Program-made: the position numbers and the translations under genes
Shown: piece by piece, positions 47,135 through 55,397 of the stretch
How positions within the stretch are numbered: position 1 is the stretch's first letter
Layout of the letters: every line of letters begins with the position of its first letter
The notes under the pieces: generated by a model
The model's input: only the letters and a program-made list of their open reading frames with translations
The model's database searches: none
Told to the model about the DNA's origin: nothing
Assembly: GCA_021778515.1 (NCBI GenBank)
Contig: JAJYCJ010000010.1
Coordinates: 1-55,593 of the forward strand
Length of the DNA stretch: 55,593 nucleotides
Direction of reading: 5' to 3'
Origin: Acidobacteriota bacterium
GTDB taxonomy: Bacteria; Acidobacteriota; UBA4820; DSQY01

Positions 47135-47678
47135 TTTTCGGTTCCACTCTGTAGAAAAGGAGGGAAGCGGAACTGGCTTCGCTGTCCGTCCAGTGGTTTC
47201 CCTTCACGATGCCGGCGATATTGCACTGGTCGAAGCGCGGCGAGGTGCACCGGTAGATGACGTATTCGCGGTCGGGTGCGCCCTTCCATTGGAGCTCGAT
47301 GCCCCCGTCTTTCTTCGCCAGCGAAATGTCCGGCGCGGGCCCCTCAGGTGTGGTACGCGAGGGGGAGGTTCGAGCGCTGGGCTTGGCGACTCCTATTGGA
47401 TGGGGCGATAAGGAGAGGGTGCGGGAAGGCGGGGCCACCGTCTGAGTGGGGAGTGGCGCCGACGCTTTCGATGCCATCCGGTGCGGGGCCACCTGCTGGT
47501 CCAAGCGGGGGACAAGAAGGCTCCCGGCGGCGAGCAGCAGGAGAGCCGCCCCGGCCCAGGTGGTGATTTTCACGGCTCGCGCTCTGCGCAAAGCTCGGTG
47601 GCGCACGGCGCCGAGAGCGGCCTCGGCGCGCCGGGTCATCTCGTCCTCTTGGAAATCTCCAGGAAGCCACTCGTCCAT
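47124..47678 (-). CDS. Hypothetical single-TM protein with extracytoplasmic FnIII-like region
   Basis: 'AVKITTWAGAALLLLAAGSLLVPRL' TM; 'DISLAKKDGGIELQWKGAPDREYVIYRCTSPRFDQCNIAGIVKGNHWTDSEASSASLLFYRVEPKIG'. Confidence 0.7.
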   Translation of the reverse strand: MDEWLPGDFQEDEMTRRAEAALGAVRHRALRRARAVKITTWAGAALLLLAAGSLLVPRLDQQVAPHRMASKASAPLPTQTVAPPSRTLSLSPHPIGVAKPSARTSPSRTTPEGPAPDISLAKKDGGIELQWKGAPDREYVIYRCTSPRFDQCNIAGIVKGNHWTDSEASSASLLFYRVEPKIGV

Positions 47679-47957
47679 GACCGCCTCCAACTCTCTATAC
47701 CTCCGTGCCGCCCCCCCTGTTCAATGGGCGGGTGGGGCCTCCGTCTCAGGGCAAGAAAGAAATCATCTCAAAGCTGAGATAAACGGGGGGCGTCCGCTTT
47801 ATCAGATTTGGCCGCAAGAGAGGGCCCAAAGCCTTTCCGCACGGTATGTTTAGGCGGCATGGCCGGATTCCGGGGACGCCTTGGCACGGCCTCTGCAATG
47901 AGGAGGGTGGATCTCGAAGAACCTTCGAGGCTGGGACGGATAAAGGAGGCCCTGACC

Positions 47958-49646
47958 ATGAAACGGACAATCCAAACCCTGACGATGATCGGAATCTTCC
48001 TGGCTGCTTTTCTCATCCCCGCCTCAACGTGGGCTGGTTGCGGCACGAGCATGATCATTCTGAATTCGGCGACGGGCGGCCAGATGAACGTCGTGGGCAC
48101 CCTGGACGACGGCACGGGAACTGGCACGATCATGACCAAGTTCTGGCTCCAGGGCCAGAGTGCCCAGCACAACAGCGGTGCGCTCCAGACCATCTATCAG
48201 GTGCAAGACTGGAGCGCGAACAGCTACTACGTTTGGTCAGACTGGGGCGACGCGGCCGTGGTGGGCGACTGCCCGCCCTCCAGCGGAGCGACGATCTTCC
48301 TCTACTCCATCGCCAATGGCGGCAATGCCCAGTACATTCTCCTCAGGGCCGGCTATTCCAGCGCCTATGCTGGCTGGGACTTCGACGCGATCACGAACGG
48401 TAACGGGACGCTGGGGGCGAACACCGAGTCCCCTCTGCCCATCCCCGCGCTGACGCTGGTGTCGCAGACGACGGTCGGGGGGATGACCAATCTGAACCTG
48501 ACGTGGACGCCGATCGCGAACCTGAAGGGCTTCTACGACGTGGACCCGGGGACGAACCTGATCACGGGCGTGGCGGTGCGCTACTTTCAGGGCAACGCGG
48601 CGCCGACCTCTTATAAGACGGCAAACTGGCCGGTGGCGGGCGTGGTGAGCTTCGGCGCTGCCGGGAGCGACCCGGGGCACGCGGCGGTGCAGGTGCCCGA
48701 GACGCCGAGCGGCATGGTGACCTACGTGGCGCTGTCGGTCCTCTTCGACGGCGGGGCGCCGGGCGGCTTCACCGAGACGGCCTTCGTGGGCGCGCCGACG
48801 CTGGTGGGCGGTTCGGCTCCTCCGGCGTGCCAGGTGACCTGCTCGGCCACCGGGCCCTCTTCGGTCCTGCTGGGCGACGCGGCCCAGTTCTCCTCCACGG
48901 TCTCCGCGACGAACTGCGCCACCGGGACGCCCGCCTTCGCCTGGAGCTTCGGCGACGGCTCCACCTCCACCGAGCAGAACCCCTCCCACACCTACGCCCA
49001 GACGGGCTCCTACGCCTGGAGCGTGGTCGTGACTCAGGACGGCGAGAGCTGCTCCAGCTCGGGCACGACGGCGGTGACGGTGCCCCCCTGCACGGTGACC
49101 AGCTCGGCCAGCGTGCCGGCGAGCGCCGTGGCGGGGACGGCGGTTGCCTTCTCGGCCTCGGTGGCGGCGAGCTACTGCTCGGGGACGCCGAGCTACGCCT
49201 GGACCTTCGGCGACGGCGGCACGGCCTCCATCCAGAACCCCTCCCACACCTACGCCAGCGCCGGCACCTACGCCTGGAGCGTGACCGCCACGGTGGGCGG
49301 ACAGTCCTCCACGAGCTCGGGCACCATCACCGTGACCGCGCCCCCTCCCCCGCCGGTCTCCATCTCCTTCGCCTCCATCACGGCCAGCGCCTATAAGAGG
49401 TCCGTGACTGTGACCTGGACCATGAGCGCCGAGGTGGGCGTCAGCTCCTACCAGGTGCAGGCGAGCAGCAGCGCCGGCGGCCCCTTCAGCGCCGTGTCCC
49501 CCGCGATCAACCCCGGCGGCGGCAGCTACAGCTACACGATCCAGAACACGAAGATGACCTATTTCAGGGTGGCCGCTCTGGGCACCGACGGCAGCACCGT
49601 CACCAGCTCCGTGGTGAGCACCCTCAAGACCGGAATACGCAAGTAA
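47958..49646 (+). CDS. Secreted protein with two PKD domains; paralogue of the 44599 gene product
   Basis: Signal peptide 'MKRTIQTLTMIGIFLAAFLIPASTWAG'; PKD 'FAWSFGDGSTSTEQNPSHTYAQTGSYAWSV' and 'YAWTFGDGGTASIQNPSHTYASAGTYAWSV'. Confidence 0.88.
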   Translation: MKRTIQTLTMIGIFLAAFLIPASTWAGCGTSMIILNSATGGQMNVVGTLDDGTGTGTIMTKFWLQGQSAQHNSGALQTIYQVQDWSANSYYVWSDWGDAAVVGDCPPSSGATIFLYSIANGGNAQYILLRAGYSSAYAGWDFDAITNGNGTLGANTESPLPIPALTLVSQTTVGGMTNLNLTWTPIANLKGFYDVDPGTNLITGVAVRYFQGNAAPTSYKTANWPVAGVVSFGAAGSDPGHAAVQVPETPSGMVTYVALSVLFDGGAPGGFTETAFVGAPTLVGGSAPPACQVTCSATGPSSVLLGDAAQFSSTVSATNCATGTPAFAWSFGDGSTSTEQNPSHTYAQTGSYAWSVVVTQDGESCSSSGTTAVTVPPCTVTSSASVPASAVAGTAVAFSASVAASYCSGTPSYAWTFGDGGTASIQNPSHTYASAGTYAWSVTATVGGQSSTSSGTITVTAPPPPPVSISFASITASAYKRSVTVTWTMSAEVGVSSYQVQASSSAGGPFSAVSPAINPGGGSYSYTIQNTKMTYFRVAALGTDGSTVTSSVVSTLKTGIRK

Positions 49647-49718
49647 GCCAAGCAACCCATGAGGGGTTAGGGCAAGAAAACACCCTCATGCATCGGATTA
49701 GGGCCTCCATTCCTTCAG

Positions 49719-49747
49719 GGCCGGCGAAAGCCGGCCTTCTTTCTTTT
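49719..49747 (+). terminator. Rho-independent terminator after the 47958 gene
   Basis: GGCCGGC-GAAA-GCCGGCC followed by TTCTTTCTTTT. Confidence 0.85.
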
Positions 49748-49901
49748 GGGGGGAGAGGAGAAGGGGATGTCCACAGAGGCACAGAGGCACGGAGGCCAGA
49801 AGAATGGGGATTGGGGATTTGGAAAGACGCCGGGGGGCAAGGAGCGAAACTCGGTGGGTGGGCCTTCTTCCGAGGGGAAAAAGCCGTGCGATCAGGCCGG
49901 G

Positions 49902-50111
49902 GCGCCATGTCCTCCCGGGAGTAAGGTGCACAGACGCTCCCGCGCGCCATGTTCCCCCGGGAGTAAGGTGCACAAGTCGTCCGGCGCACCCTGTTCCCCC
50001 GGGAGTAAGGCGCACAAGTCGTCCGGCGCACCCTGTTCCCCCGGGAGTAAGGTGCACAAGTCCTCCCGCGCACCATGTTCCCGTGGGAGTAAGCCGAGCG
50101 GTCGCGATGGC
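49902..50111. repeat. 42-bp tandem array, 5 units
   Basis: Unit starts at 49902, 49944, 49986, 50028, 50070; consensus gcgccatgttcccccgggagtaaggtgcacaagtcgtccggc. Confidence 0.93.
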
Positions 50112-50181
50112 GCGCCATTGTCCAGGCGGAACAGGCCGGCCGCCTCGTTGCGCCTCCCGTGTCGCGTCTGGCGTCTCGCTG

Positions 50182-50667
50182 CTACGGCCGTGTACCGGCG
50201 CTGGGGGTGGCGGGCGCGCTGGCAACGTGGCTGACGCCGATGCCCTCCTCGAAGACGAGGCGCCCGCCGTAGAAGGCGGTGACGGCCACGAGGACGGCCA
50301 CGGCGAGGGCGAGGACGGCGATCGTCCAGAGGCTCTGGCCCTCGTACTCCTTCCTGATGAGGGCGATGCCGGAAAGGATCCCCAGGGCGATGAGGGCGGC
50401 CATGGAGTAGAGGCCGAGGTCCTCGTGGCGGTCCAGCAGGGCCGGGGCGCGCATGAACTGGGCCTGGTCCTCCATCACCGAGCGGGCCACCTCGCCCGTG
50501 ATGTAGGTGGGGATGGAGAGAACGGCCGCCAGGCAGAGGACGATGAGCCCGGCGCGGACGGTGAGGGGCTGGCGGCGCAGGGTGCCCCAGCCCAGGAGGC
50601 CCGTGCCCACGAGGCTGAGGGCGACGGGGAAGTGGACGAACATGGGGTGGAGGTAGGCGAGGTTCAT
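50182..50667 (-). CDS. DUF2231-like integral membrane protein
   Basis: 'MNLAYLHPMFVHFPVALSLVGTGLLGWGTL', four hydrophobic segments. Confidence 0.8.
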   Translation of the reverse strand: MNLAYLHPMFVHFPVALSLVGTGLLGWGTLRRQPLTVRAGLIVLCLAAVLSIPTYITGEVARSVMEDQAQFMRAPALLDRHEDLGLYSMAALIALGILSGIALIRKEYEGQSLWTIAVLALAVAVLVAVTAFYGGRLVFEEGIGVSHVASAPATPSAGTRP

Positions 50668-50724
50668 GAGCGTATTGAAGCACAACGGAACGGAAAGCGG
50701 AATTCGGAAGGCGAAAAGAAGATC

Positions 50725-50801
50725 ACCACAGAGGCACAGAGGCACAGAGAAATGTGCGGTTGGGGAAGAGGCGGGAAGTAGGAGCGCTCTCCAGAGCGCG
50801 A
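50725..50801. repeat. Composite CACAGAGG repeat followed by REP
   Basis: 'accacagaggcacagaggcacagag...gtaggagcgctctccagagcgcga'. Confidence 0.75.
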
Positions 50802-50821
50802 ACGGGGGATGCGGTGAGGAG

Positions 50822-50872
50822 GTGATGAGGTTAGGAGGTGATGAGGTGATGAGGTGATGAGGTGATGAGGGC
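50822..50872. repeat. 8-bp microsatellite (GTGATGAG)n
   Basis: 'gtgatgaggttaggaggtgatgaggtgatgaggtgatgaggtgatgagg'; reverse complement of the 44391 unit. Confidence 0.85.
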
Positions 50873-50907
50873 GAGGGGAGGCCTTCGAAGGGGTAGGAGA
50901 TAGAAAG

Positions 50908-51233
50908 CCCAAATCCCGCGATTGGACATTGGAGCGGCTCCGAAAGGCTCATGGATGGTAGTTTCCGTGGAAGGCGATCTTCACCCGCCAAGGGATTTGG
51001 GTTGCCTCCGACCCCGGACTTGATCCGAGGGAGGAAGCCCCGAGGGTGGGGTGGGGCCCCAGCGGGCTTTGCCCGTGGGGCGGGGCCCCGGAGGGCAACG
51101 CGACGATTCGTCAGGCTTGGCCTGCGAATCGGAGAGAGAAGCCCTTGGCCCTCCCCGTCCAAGAGACAATGTCTCCCCCCCGTGAACCTTAACCATAGCC
51201 GAAGCCACCCGCATTTCAATCGCGGGATTTGGG
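50908..51233. repeat. Repeat family B, copy 3 (326 bp, perfect 17-bp TIRs)
   Basis: CCCAAATCCCGCGATTG ... CAATCGCGGGATTTGGG. Confidence 0.92.
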
Positions 51234-51410
51234 AAAGAGATAGTTGCAGGTTGCGGGTTGAAGGTTTCAGGTCGCGGGTTGAATGGAGGTTGAAGGTGAG
51301 CTGTCGTGGGAGCGGCCTGCGGGGGGCGATCTGGTCTCCGCGGCGAGACGCGGGGAGCGCTTTTCTCCCTGGTCCCCTGGTCTTCTAGTCACCCACAATC
51401 GGTCCCCGGC

Positions 51411-52445
51411 TCACGCCCTTCCCCACACGAGCATGGCGTCGCCGTAAGAGTAGAAGCGGTAACCGCGGGCCACGGCTTCGGCGTAGGCGGCCAGGGTGCG
51501 CTCGCGGCCGGCGAGGGCGGAGACGAGCATGATGAGGGTGGAGCCGGGGAGGTGGAAATTGGTGACGAGGCCGGTCACGGCGCGGAATTCGAAGCCGGGG
51601 CGGATGAAGAGGTCGGTCTCGAACTCGCCGGCCTCAAAGCGCGGGAAGCGGCGGAGCTGGTCCTCCAGGGTGCGCGTGACGGTGGTGCCCACGGCTACGA
51701 TGCGGCGGCCGGCCGACAGGGCGCGGTTGAGGGCGGCGGCCGTCTCCGCGCCGAGGGCGTAGGGCTCGAAGTCCATGCGGTGGTCCACCACGCGCTCCGC
51801 GGTGACCGGCTTGAAGGTGCCGGGGCCCACGTCCAGGCGGATGGAGGCCAGCTCGACCCCCCGCGTCCGCAGGGCCGCGAGCACGCGCGGGGTGAAGTGC
51901 AGGCCGGCGGTGGGGGCGGCCACGGACCGGCCCTCGCGGGCGTAGACGGTCTGGTAGCGGCGCGCGTCCCGCCGGTCGTCCTCGCGGGCGATGTAGGGCG
52001 GAAGGGGCACGTGGCCGAAGCGGCGCAGGAGCTGCTCCATGGTGGCGCCCACGGCCCTGACCAGGCGGCGCCCCTCGCCCAGGCGGTCCACCAGCTCGAT
52101 CCCGCGGCCCTTCTCGTCGAAGAGAATCGTGTCGCCCGGCCTGAGCCGCTTGCCGGGTTTCACCATGGCCTCCCATTCCCCCGGTTGCGAGGCCGGACGC
52201 AGGAGGAAGACCTCGGCGCGGCCGCCCCCCCTGCGATTCCCCAGGAGGCGGGCCCGCACCACGCGGCTGTGGTTCACGACGAGCAGGTCACCGGGCGCCA
52301 GAAGGTCCGGCAGTTCGCGGAAGCCGCGGTGGAGGAAGGGGCCTTCCGGAGGCAGAACGAGCAGGCGCGAGGCGTCCCGGGGCTTGGCCGGGACCTGGGC
52401 GATGCGCTCGGGGGGCAGGTCGTAGTGGAAGTCGCGCAGGTCCAT
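51411..52445 (-). CDS. queA: S-adenosylmethionine:tRNA ribosyltransferase-isomerase
   Basis: 'DFHYDLPPERIAQVPAKPRDASRLLVL', 'NHSRVVRARLLGNR', 'PTAGLHFTPRVL', 'FHLPGSTLIMLVSALAGRE'. Confidence 0.96.
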   Translation of the reverse strand: MDLRDFHYDLPPERIAQVPAKPRDASRLLVLPPEGPFLHRGFRELPDLLAPGDLLVVNHSRVVRARLLGNRRGGGRAEVFLLRPASQPGEWEAMVKPGKRLRPGDTILFDEKGRGIELVDRLGEGRRLVRAVGATMEQLLRRFGHVPLPPYIAREDDRRDARRYQTVYAREGRSVAAPTAGLHFTPRVLAALRTRGVELASIRLDVGPGTFKPVTAERVVDHRMDFEPYALGAETAAALNRALSAGRRIVAVGTTVTRTLEDQLRRFPRFEAGEFETDLFIRPGFEFRAVTGLVTNFHLPGSTLIMLVSALAGRERTLAAYAEAVARGYRFYSYGDAMLVWGRA

Positions 52446-52601
52446 AGAGGGAGAGGATAAAGGGAAACGGCGCCGACGGGAAGGGGGGGAGCTAGGGGTG
52501 GGAAGTGAGGAGTGGGAAGTGAGGAGTGAGAAGTTAAGAGTTAAGTGTAAAGGTGACGGGTGGAGGTGTCTCCCATCTCCCGTCTCCGGTCTCCCGACCC
52601 G

Positions 52602-54002
52602 CTACCTCTTCCCCGGCCGCTTCGCCCACTCCCGGAGGAAGGCCTCGGCGGCGGGGGCGTCGGTGATCGCGCCGTCCACCTGGCGCTCCATGAGGGCGTC
52701 GAGGGCCTGCCCCAGCTCGGGGCCTGGCCGCTGGAGGCCGAGGAGGTCCATGGCGCGCAGGCCGTCCACGAGTTTGGGCAGGCGGCGGAGCTCGGGGCCG
52801 TCGCTGGCGGCCATGGCCATGATCTGCCGCGAGAGATCGCGAAGCTGGGCGAGGTTGGATTCCATCTCGGCGCCCCTGGCGGCGGATTTGTCGGCGTAGG
52901 CGAGGGCCAGCAGGAGGGGCAGGAGGTCGCCCATGGAATGGATCAGGCGCCTCAGGGGGGTCCTGCCGGGTTCGGACTTGATGAGGGCCAGCGGCCGGAG
53001 GTGGTTGAGGCAGAGGTCGGAGACATCCTGCGCCTCGGCGTTGGAGAACCGAAGGCGGTGCAGAACGTTACGGGCGATCTCGGCGGACGGCTTGGGGTGG
53101 CCGTAGAAGTGCACGTTCCCCTCGGCGTCCACGGTGCGGGTGTCGGCCTTGCCCGCGTCGTGGAAGAGCAGGGCGATGCGCAGGAGGGAGAGCTGGCCGG
53201 TGTCCAGGGGCGGCAGGCCCAGCTCCGGGAGCCAGGCGGGAGAGCCGTCGAGCTGTTCGAGGGCCACCAGGGTGTGCTCCAGCACGTCGGCGTGGTGATA
53301 GTGGTTCTGTTGCAGTCCCTTCAGGCGCTCCAGCTCGGGCACGAGGACGAAGAGCACCTCCGAGGCCGCCATGAGGCGCACGGCCTCGCCCGCCCTGGGG
53401 GAGGCGAAGAGGTGCTCCAACTCCAGCTGGAGGCGCTCCGTGGGCACCCCGAGCAGGGCGTCGCGCTGCGCGGAGGCGGTCCGCTCCGTCTCGGGATCGA
53501 GACGGAAGGCCGGGAGCTGGGCCACCATGCGGAAGGCCTTGAGGATCCGAACCGGATCGTCGAGGAAGGCGCCGGGCGAGGCCATCCGGATGCGCCCCTC
53601 CGCCAGATCGTGGAAGCCTCCCGTGGGGTCCAGGAAGCGGCGCGCCTCCACGTCGTAGGCGATGGAGTTGATGGTGAAGTCCCGCCGGTTCAGGTCCGCC
53701 TCCAGGCTGCCGTCGTGAAGGCCCACCCAGTCCAGGCGCAGCTCGTCCAGCGGGATGCGGTAGGTGGGCGTGGCCTCCTTGCCGAGGGGCACCACGTGGC
53801 TTCCGTACCGCTTCGCGAAGAAGAGCGCCATGTCGTAGGGATGCAGGGTGGCGAAATCCAGGTCGACGGGCTGGAGGTCGAGGGCCAGGTCCCGGATCGC
53901 CCCGCCGACCAGGTAGACGGGCTCGCCCCTCTCGAGGCCGGCCTCCAGGATGGCCGGGATCAACGGGTGCTCCTGGATGCGGTCGCGGGTCCTGTCGCGC
54001 AT
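52602..54002 (-). CDS. CCA tRNA nucleotidyltransferase / poly(A) polymerase family with HD domain
   Basis: 'VYLVGGAIRDLALDLQPVDLDFAT', 'RRDFTINSIAYD', 'DDPVRILKAFRMVAQ', 'LLFHDAGK'. Confidence 0.93.
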   Translation of the reverse strand: MRDRTRDRIQEHPLIPAILEAGLERGEPVYLVGGAIRDLALDLQPVDLDFATLHPYDMALFFAKRYGSHVVPLGKEATPTYRIPLDELRLDWVGLHDGSLEADLNRRDFTINSIAYDVEARRFLDPTGGFHDLAEGRIRMASPGAFLDDPVRILKAFRMVAQLPAFRLDPETERTASAQRDALLGVPTERLQLELEHLFASPRAGEAVRLMAASEVLFVLVPELERLKGLQQNHYHHADVLEHTLVALEQLDGSPAWLPELGLPPLDTGQLSLLRIALLFHDAGKADTRTVDAEGNVHFYGHPKPSAEIARNVLHRLRFSNAEAQDVSDLCLNHLRPLALIKSEPGRTPLRRLIHSMGDLLPLLLALAYADKSAARGAEMESNLAQLRDLSRQIMAMAASDGPELRRLPKLVDGLRAMDLLGLQRPGPELGQALDALMERQVDGAITDAPAAEAFLREWAKRPGKR

Positions 54003-54314
54003 GGTGACCTCCCTTCGCCGCCTTGCTGGTTAAGTATAGGGTCCGCCTCGCGGGGGCGCCAAGATGGACCCGTGCGAAGTGAAAAGGGTGAGTTGCGACT
54101 GAACATAGGAAGGCTTGAGGGGTCCCGTCGTGCTATATTGGGCCGAATCGGACGGGGGCTGGCGAGAGGGTGGCCTGGGTGCTCTCCGGCCGCGCCGGGC
54201 CGGAAGTCCGTGGAGGGGCTGAATGGTGGCGGAGCGTGATCCCAGGGGACGCGGTGAAAGAGGGTCTTTACCGAGAGCCGGGTCAGCCTGTGGGCGCTGG
54301 AGCGCCGATCGATC

Positions 54315-55274
54315 ATGAGTGAGGCCGCCCCGGTTCGAGCCGATCTGCACGTGCACACCCGCTACTCGGGCTGGCGGCACCTGCGGTTCATCCATCCCCG
54401 CGACTGCTACAGCGAGCCCAAGGCCGTCTACGACGCCGCCCTCGCGAGGGGCATGCGCTTCGTGGCGATCACCGACCACGACGCGGTGGAGGGGGCGCTG
54501 CGGCTCCTCGAAGAGCCCGGCGTGGACCCCCGGCGGGTCATCGCGGGCGAGGAGGTGGAGGCCCTCTTCCCCGAGACGGGGCAGTGGGTCCACGTGAACG
54601 TCCTGGGCATCACCGAGGGGGACCACCGGCGGCTCCAGGCGCTCAAGGCCGACGTCCGGGACGTGGCGGCCTACTGCCGCGAGAGGGGCCTGCTGTACGT
54701 GCTGAACCATCCCTTCCAGTCCTACCTGGGCCAGAAGCCCCTGGAGGCCTACATCGAGGATCTGCTGGGCCTCTTCAGCCACGTGGAGGGCCTCAACGGC
54801 GGCGTCCCGGAGCTTCAGAACAGGGCCGTCACCGAGCTCTGCCGGGCCGCCGCGGCGCGGGGCCTGGAGCTGACGCAGGCGGGCGGATCGGACGCGCACC
54901 GGCTCGGCCGGGTGGGCGCGGCGTGGACCCAGGCGCGGGCCGAGACGGCACAGGAGTTCCTGCGGGAGGTGCGGGCGGGGCGCTGCACGGTCGGCGGGAG
55001 CACGGCGGGCACCCTCGGCCTCCTCCGGGACGTCTACGCCGTGGTGGCCGCCTACTACGGGCGCCTCTATTCGGGTCGCGGAGAGGCCCCCGGCGCGGCG
55101 GCCTACGCGCTGGACGCGGGGTTCGCCACCCTGAGCCTGCCCGCCGCCCTCCTCGGGCTGCCCGCCGCCATCGTCGTGGCCAGCCAGATCAGGCAGAAGG
55201 CGGTCTCCAGGCGCGTGCTCGCGCGACTTTCCGGGTTGGACTGGCCCAGGCTCCTGGCCGCGGCCGGCGCCTGA
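54315..55274 (+). CDS. PHP domain-containing metal-dependent phosphoesterase
   Basis: 'ADLHVHTRYSG', 'ITDHDAVEG', 'GEEVEALFPETGQWVHVNVLG', 'LNHPFQS', 'GGSDAHRLGRVG'. Confidence 0.92.
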   Translation: MSEAAPVRADLHVHTRYSGWRHLRFIHPRDCYSEPKAVYDAALARGMRFVAITDHDAVEGALRLLEEPGVDPRRVIAGEEVEALFPETGQWVHVNVLGITEGDHRRLQALKADVRDVAAYCRERGLLYVLNHPFQSYLGQKPLEAYIEDLLGLFSHVEGLNGGVPELQNRAVTELCRAAAARGLELTQAGGSDAHRLGRVGAAWTQARAETAQEFLREVRAGRCTVGGSTAGTLGLLRDVYAVVAAYYGRLYSGRGEAPGAAAYALDAGFATLSLPAALLGLPAAIVVASQIRQKAVSRRVLARLSGLDWPRLLAAAGA

Positions 55275-55397
55275 ATCGGCGGCGCCTCGTGGTAGCATGG
55301 GCCGAGACCGGCGAGGATGGCGCGGAGAGGCCCTTCGGGCGCTTTCCCCGAGAGCCCGGACGGGCGGGTCCCTGAAGACGTGAAGCGAGGCGTGACG

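Noticed and set aside
48237-49655. 472-aa minus ORF opposite the PKD protein
   Set aside because: Antisense shadow frame; the sense strand has signal peptide and PKD domains.
49902-50111. CRISPR array
   Set aside because: Contiguous 42-bp units without unique spacers and no cas genes.
50668-51219. N-terminal extension of the DUF2231-like ORF into repeat B copy 3
   Set aside because: Extension consists of dispersed repeats; the natural start is MNLAYLHPMFVHF at 50667.
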